In this document: in pieces, positions 29,898 through 32,461 of the stretch
Position numbering within the stretch: position 1 is the stretch's first letter
Layout: every line of letters begins with the position of its first letter
Source: Phenylobacterium sp.
Lineage (GTDB): Bacteria; Pseudomonadota; Alphaproteobacteria; Caulobacterales; Caulobacteraceae
Reading direction: 5' to 3'
NCBI RefSeq assembly: GCF_030693625.1
Contig: NZ_JAUYAF010000042.1
Location: 1 to 32,461 of the forward strand
DNA length: 32,461 bases
Translations under genes and position numbers: made by a program
Notes under the pieces: model-generated
The model's input: the letters and a program-made list of their open reading frames with translations, nothing else
Told to the model about the DNA's origin: nothing
The model's database searches: none

Positions 29898-30766
29898 CCA
29901 ACGCCGAGCCTTTCGAGGACCGCAGTGCGCGCTCGCGCGCCTGGTTCGACACCCTTCGCGACCGCCTCGTGACCGAATTCGAAAGGCTCGAGGATGAGGC
30001 CCCCGCCGACCTCTATCCAGGCGAGGCTGGACGCTTCGAGCTGAAGCCCTGGGTGCGCGAGGCGGGCGGCGGCGGCGTCATGGGCTTCCTCCGCGGGCGC
30101 TTTTTCGAGAAGTGCGGCCTGCACATCAGCCTGGTGCATGGCGAATTCACGCCGGAGATGGCCGCCTCGATGCCAGGCGCCGAAGAGGATCGGCGCTTCG
30201 TCGCCACCGGCGTCAGCCTGATCGCCCACATGCGCAATCCGCGCGTGCCGGCGGTGCACATGAACACCCGCTTCCTGGCCACCACCCGCGGCTGGTTCGG
30301 CGGCGGCGCGGACCTCACGCCCACGGTCGACACCCAACGCAGCCAGGAGGCTGACGACGCGAAGGCCTTCCACGCCGCATTGAAGGCCGCTTGCGACCGG
30401 CACGATCCGGAATGGTACCCGCGCTACAAGGCGCGCTGCGACGAGTACTTTTATCTACCGCACCGCAAGGAGCCGCGCGGGATCGGCGGCATCTTCTACG
30501 ACCACCACGACAGCGGCGACTGGGAGCGTGACTTCGCCTTCACCCGCGACGTCGGCGAGGCGCTGCTGGACGTGTTCCCGCGCATCGCCCGCCACCGCAT
30601 GCACGAGCCCTGGACCGAAGCCGACCGCCAGGAGCAGCTCGTGCGGCGAGGACGCTATGTGGAGTTCAACCTGCTCTACGACCGCGGCACGATGTTCGGG
30701 CTGAAGACCGGCGGAAACATCGAGTCGATCCTCTCCTCCATGCCGCCACTGACGGCGTGGCCCTGA
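29894..30766 (+). CDS. hemF: Oxygen-dependent coproporphyrinogen III oxidase
   Basis: HemF converts coproporphyrinogen III to protoporphyrinogen IX with O2, the aerobic step of haem synthesis. The 290-residue length fits. Signatures: [17 protein letters not shown] near 50-66, [19 protein letters not shown] near 72-90, [23 protein letters not shown] near 121-143 (with the conserved His), [22 protein letters not shown] near 181-202, which is the family pattern, and [27 protein letters not shown] at the end. It is translationally coupled to trmL and divergent from petABC, so haem supply and a major haem consumer sit together. Dimeric and cytoplasmic. Confidence 0.96.
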   Translation: MTNAEPFEDRSARSRAWFDTLRDRLVTEFERLEDEAPADLYPGEAGRFELKPWVREAGGGGVMGFLRGRFFEKCGLHISLVHGEFTPEMAASMPGAEEDRRFVATGVSLIAHMRNPRVPAVHMNTRFLATTRGWFGGGADLTPTVDTQRSQEADDAKAFHAALKAACDRHDPEWYPRYKARCDEYFYLPHRKEPRGIGGIFYDHHDSGDWERDFAFTRDVGEALLDVFPRIARHRMHEPWTEADRQEQLVRRGRYVEFNLLYDRGTMFGLKTGGNIESILSSMPPLTAWP

Positions 30767-30788
30767 GCGTTGGCGCCCACTCGCGAAT

Positions 30789-30813
30789 GATATACATTGA
30801 CGCGGCGTATATC
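30789..30813. promoter_or_regulatory. VapBC operator palindrome
   Basis: GATATAC (30789-30795) and GTATATC (30807-30813) form a perfect inverted repeat with an 11-bp spacer, ending 12 bases before vapB and just ahead of its GGGAGG. AT-rich palindromes of this form over the promoter are typical sites of autoregulation by VapBC complexes. A TTGACG lies in the spacer. Confidence 0.65.
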
Positions 30814-30825
30814 TGGGAGGTTCCG

Positions 30826-31059
30826 ATGCGCGTCGCGAAATGGGGTAACGGGCTGGCGGTCCGGTTGCCAGTGGCCGTCGTGGAGGCTTTGGAACTGAAG
30901 GAAGGCGACGATATCGAGATCGATGTCGCCGACGCCCGGCGCTTCGAACTCTCCCGACCCGCGTCCCGCGCGGCGCTGCTAGCGCGGCTGCGACAGTATC
31001 GCGTCGCGCTGCCGGAGGGGTTCAAGTTCGACCGCATCGAAGCCAATGAGCGTGGCTGA
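30826..31059 (+). CDS. vapB: AbrB/MazE-type antitoxin VapB
   Basis: This is a 77-residue antitoxin. The N-terminal swapped-hairpin DNA-binding domain (MRVAKWGNGLAVRLPVAVVEALELKEGDDIEI) is the SpoVT/AbrB type. The C-terminal tail (LPEGFKFDRIEANERG) would wrap around and block the toxin. The ATG at 30826 has GGGAGG 5 bases upstream; a longer reading to 30757 crosses the operator. The vapC start lies 14 bases inside the 3' end, a usual toxin-antitoxin coupling. The operator palindrome just upstream supports autoregulation. Confidence 0.88.
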   Translation: MRVAKWGNGLAVRLPVAVVEALELKEGDDIEIDVADARRFELSRPASRAALLARLRQYRVALPEGFKFDRIEANERG

Positions 31060-31456
31060 CGCTTTCTTCGACGCCAACATCCTCGTCTATCTGTTGACCG
31101 ACGACGCCGAGAAGGCGAGCGGAGCAGAAGCGCTGGTCCACGCCGGCGGAGTGATCAGCGTGCAGGTGCTGAACGAATTCGCGCACGTCGCTCTGCGCAA
31201 GCTTCAGCTTCCATGGCCTCACATCGTCAGCACCCTAGAGATCCTGCGATCGCTCCTTCGAGTGACCCCGCTGACCTTGGAGACCCATCTCACGGCGCTC
31301 GAAATCGCCCAGAGTCACCGGCTAGGGATCTTTGACGCGCAAATCGTCGCGGCCGCGCGCGGCGCCGGATGTTCGACCCTGTACTCCGAAGACATGCACA
31401 GCGGCCTGACAGTGGGCGGCGTCACCCTCGTCAACCCCTTCGCCGCCACCGCCTGA
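31046..31456 (+). CDS. vapC: PIN-domain toxin VapC
   Basis: VapC toxins are Mg-dependent ribonucleases that cut initiator tRNA or 23S rRNA. The 136-residue protein keeps all four acidic active-site positions of the PIN domain: D9 (FFDANILVY), E44 (VLNEFAHV), D97 (GIFDAQIVA) and D116 (YSEDMHSG). It is thus likely active. It overlaps vapB by 14 bases and ends 3 bases before the convergent glutamine amidotransferase stop. The pair lies between two housekeeping genes, hemF and the amidotransferase, as expected for a recent arrival; its base composition is only a little less G/C than its neighbours. Confidence 0.9.
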   Translation: MSVADAFFDANILVYLLTDDAEKASGAEALVHAGGVISVQVLNEFAHVALRKLQLPWPHIVSTLEILRSLLRVTPLTLETHLTALEIAQSHRLGIFDAQIVAAARGAGCSTLYSEDMHSGLTVGGVTLVNPFAATA

Positions 31457-31459
31457 ACC

Positions 31460-32161
31460 TCAGCGCTGCGACGTCGCCAGGAAAGTCCGGATCCACTGCG
31501 CCAGTCGCAGGTGGTCGTCGGGCGCGGCATAGGTCGTCAGCGCCTGATCGGCTTGCTCCTCGGTATAGGTGGCGCTGCGCCCGACCTCGATGAGGGCCTC
31601 CCCGAAAGCCTGGTCGAACTCCGGGTGCAGCTGCAGCGACATCGACCGTCCGTCGGCGTAGGCCAGCATGCCGAAGGGGGTGAAGTCACTGCCGGCCAAC
31701 ACGCGGGCGCCGGCTGGCGCGCGCACCACCTGGTCCTGGTGGGAGGCGGTGGCCGCCAGGACAGCACCCTCGTCCATCCACGCCATGCGGTCGCGCACGG
31801 CGTAGTGGTGCAGGCCTGTGCCCCAGCCCTTGGGCGACTTCTCTACCCGGCCGCCGAACGCCTCGACCATGATCTGATGGCCGAAGCAGATCCCGACCAG
31901 CCCAGCCCGTCCACTGGCCGCGCGCAGGAAGTCCGCGAGCTCGGCGATCCAGGGATGGTGGTCGTAGGCCGCCGCCGGCGAACCGGTGATCAGGTAGGCG
32001 TCGCACGCCTCCACGCTGGCTGGCATCCCGTCGCGCACGTCGAAGGTCGAATAATCGTAGGCGCCCTCGCCCAGCAGCCGGCGGAACATGCCCGGATAGT
32101 CGCCGAACTCGGCGCGCAGCGCGCGCGGCGGGGCGCCCGTCTGTAGGATGCCGAGCTTCAC
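31460..32161 (-). CDS. Class I glutamine amidotransferase domain protein
   Basis: This 233-residue protein has a GATase1-like fold. VKLGILQTG starts the domain, AYLITGSPAAAYD near 60-72 is the oxyanion strand, GICFGHQIM near 95-103 has the catalytic Cys nucleophile, and SLQLHPEFD near 180-188 has the catalytic His, with Glu two residues after it. The triad is complete. It resembles the stand-alone GMP-synthase-like amidotransferases of proteobacteria that may deaminate or hydrolyse gamma-glutamyl compounds; the acceptor is not evident. The GTG start at 32161 overlaps the stop of the upstream cca gene by 4 bases (GTGA), so it is translated in coupling with it. Confidence 0.85.
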   Translation of the reverse strand: MKLGILQTGAPPRALRAEFGDYPGMFRRLLGEGAYDYSTFDVRDGMPASVEACDAYLITGSPAAAYDHHPWIAELADFLRAASGRAGLVGICFGHQIMVEAFGGRVEKSPKGWGTGLHHYAVRDRMAWMDEGAVLAATASHQDQVVRAPAGARVLAGSDFTPFGMLAYADGRSMSLQLHPEFDQAFGEALIEVGRSATYTEEQADQALTTYAAPDDHLRLAQWIRTFLATSQR

Positions 32162-32461
32162 GGGACCATCCCCTGCACCACCGCCTTCAGCCGTTCGGCC
32201 GCGGCGGCGCGGTCGTCCGGGAAATCCTGGTCGATCCACCAGGCTTCGACCTCGCGCAGCACCGCGCCGACCAGCGGGCCCTTGGGCGTCCCGGCCGCGA
32301 CCGCGTCGACGCCGCTCACCGGCAGGGCCGGGGGCGTCCAGGTCTCGCCCAGCGCCAGCAGGGCGCGCCATTGCGGCGTCTGGGCGGAGTTGGGCGCGGC
32401 GGCCCAGGTGAGCTTCACCCGGTCGGCGAACGCCGCTTGACCGATCTGATAGACGGCGCGG
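32158..32461 (-). CDS. cca: CCA tRNA nucleotidyltransferase, C-terminal part
   Basis: Only the last ~100 codons lie in the window; the gene continues beyond 32461. The visible frame reads AVYQIGQAAFADRVKLTWA, then a helical stretch, then PVSGVDAVAAGTPKGPLVGAVLREVEAWWIDQDFPDD and ends QGMVP. The (P)VSG.D....G...GP..G..L...E..W....F motif is the C-terminal helical domain of class II CCA-adding enzymes and poly(A) polymerases of alphaproteobacteria. The catalytic nucleotidyltransferase domain is outside the window. The stop TGA overlaps the GTG start of the amidotransferase gene by 4 bases. The exact 3'-end chemistry (CCA addition) is known for the family. Confidence 0.8.
   Translation of the reverse strand, partial: RAVYQIGQAAFADRVKLTWAAAPNSAQTPQWRALLALGETWTPPALPVSGVDAVAAGTPKGPLVGAVLREVEAWWIDQDFPDDRAAAAERLKAVVQGMVP

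Overview
The window looks like a chromosomal segment of a high-GC alphaproteobacterium of the order Caulobacterales (Caulobacter or Phenylobacterium type). The evidence is the strong G/C third-position bias, the bc1 operon in the order Rieske - cytochrome b - cytochrome c1, the run ubiK / lgt / MidA-type methyltransferase / pgeF / prs / rplY / pth / ychF, and GANTC (CcrM-type) sites in intergenic repeats. It is mostly housekeeping DNA with a few accessory inserts. The taxon is inferred from gene content and codon bias; no 16S rRNA gene or tRNA gene was seen.

Layout. 1-1230: N-terminus of an aldehyde dehydrogenase and an SMP-30/gluconolactonase protein, both on the minus strand. 1298-3602: a promoter, a 26-residue membrane microprotein, a pteridine-reductase-type SDR, folB and two small membrane proteins. 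3749-5610: a TPR membrane protein convergent with ilvE. 5682-8205: a translationally coupled MarR regulator / OmpR-type response regulator / histidine kinase operon, the first two PetP/PetR-like. 8269-9606: a DUF2147 secreted protein and proC, separated by a 117-bp double palindrome. 9712-13013: a minus-strand accessory operon of a DUF2946 protein, an OprC/NosA-type copper receptor and a TonB, with an FNR/FixK-type box upstream. 13273-14173: ybjN and ubiK. 14257-17978: lgt, MidA-type methyltransferase, pgeF and prs. 18137-21751: a lipoprotein, rplY with a structured leader, pth and ychF. 21755-25279: DUF4336, two tandem dienelactone hydrolases, a small membrane protein and an aspartyl protease. 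25277-26324: a second double palindrome and a CPBP protease. 26462-29188: petABC. 29427-30766: trmL and hemF. 30826-31456: a VapBC toxin-antitoxin pair. 31460-32461: a glutamine amidotransferase and the C-terminus of a CCA-adding enzyme.

Two things stand out. First, the copper-uptake operon carries the CxxxM...HxM ligand pattern known from OprC, has its own TonB two bases downstream of the receptor, and has a TTGA-N6-TCAA box placed about where a class II FNR-type activator would sit. This suggests copper import tuned to low oxygen. Second, two double-palindrome elements of nearly equal length (117 and 115 bp) each fill a convergent gene junction. Both ends of both elements lie on CTAG and supply the TAG stop codons of all four flanking genes, as expected if each inserted into a CTAG where two convergent stop codons overlapped. 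The other four convergent junctions in the window overlap or are separated by 3 bp or less.

No CRISPR array, intact insertion sequence, prophage or defence island was recognised. No gene-free stretch exceeds 300 bases; the longest, 13014-13272, holds the copper-operon promoter region and the ybjN terminator, and the next, 29189-29426, is the divergent petABC/trmL promoter region.
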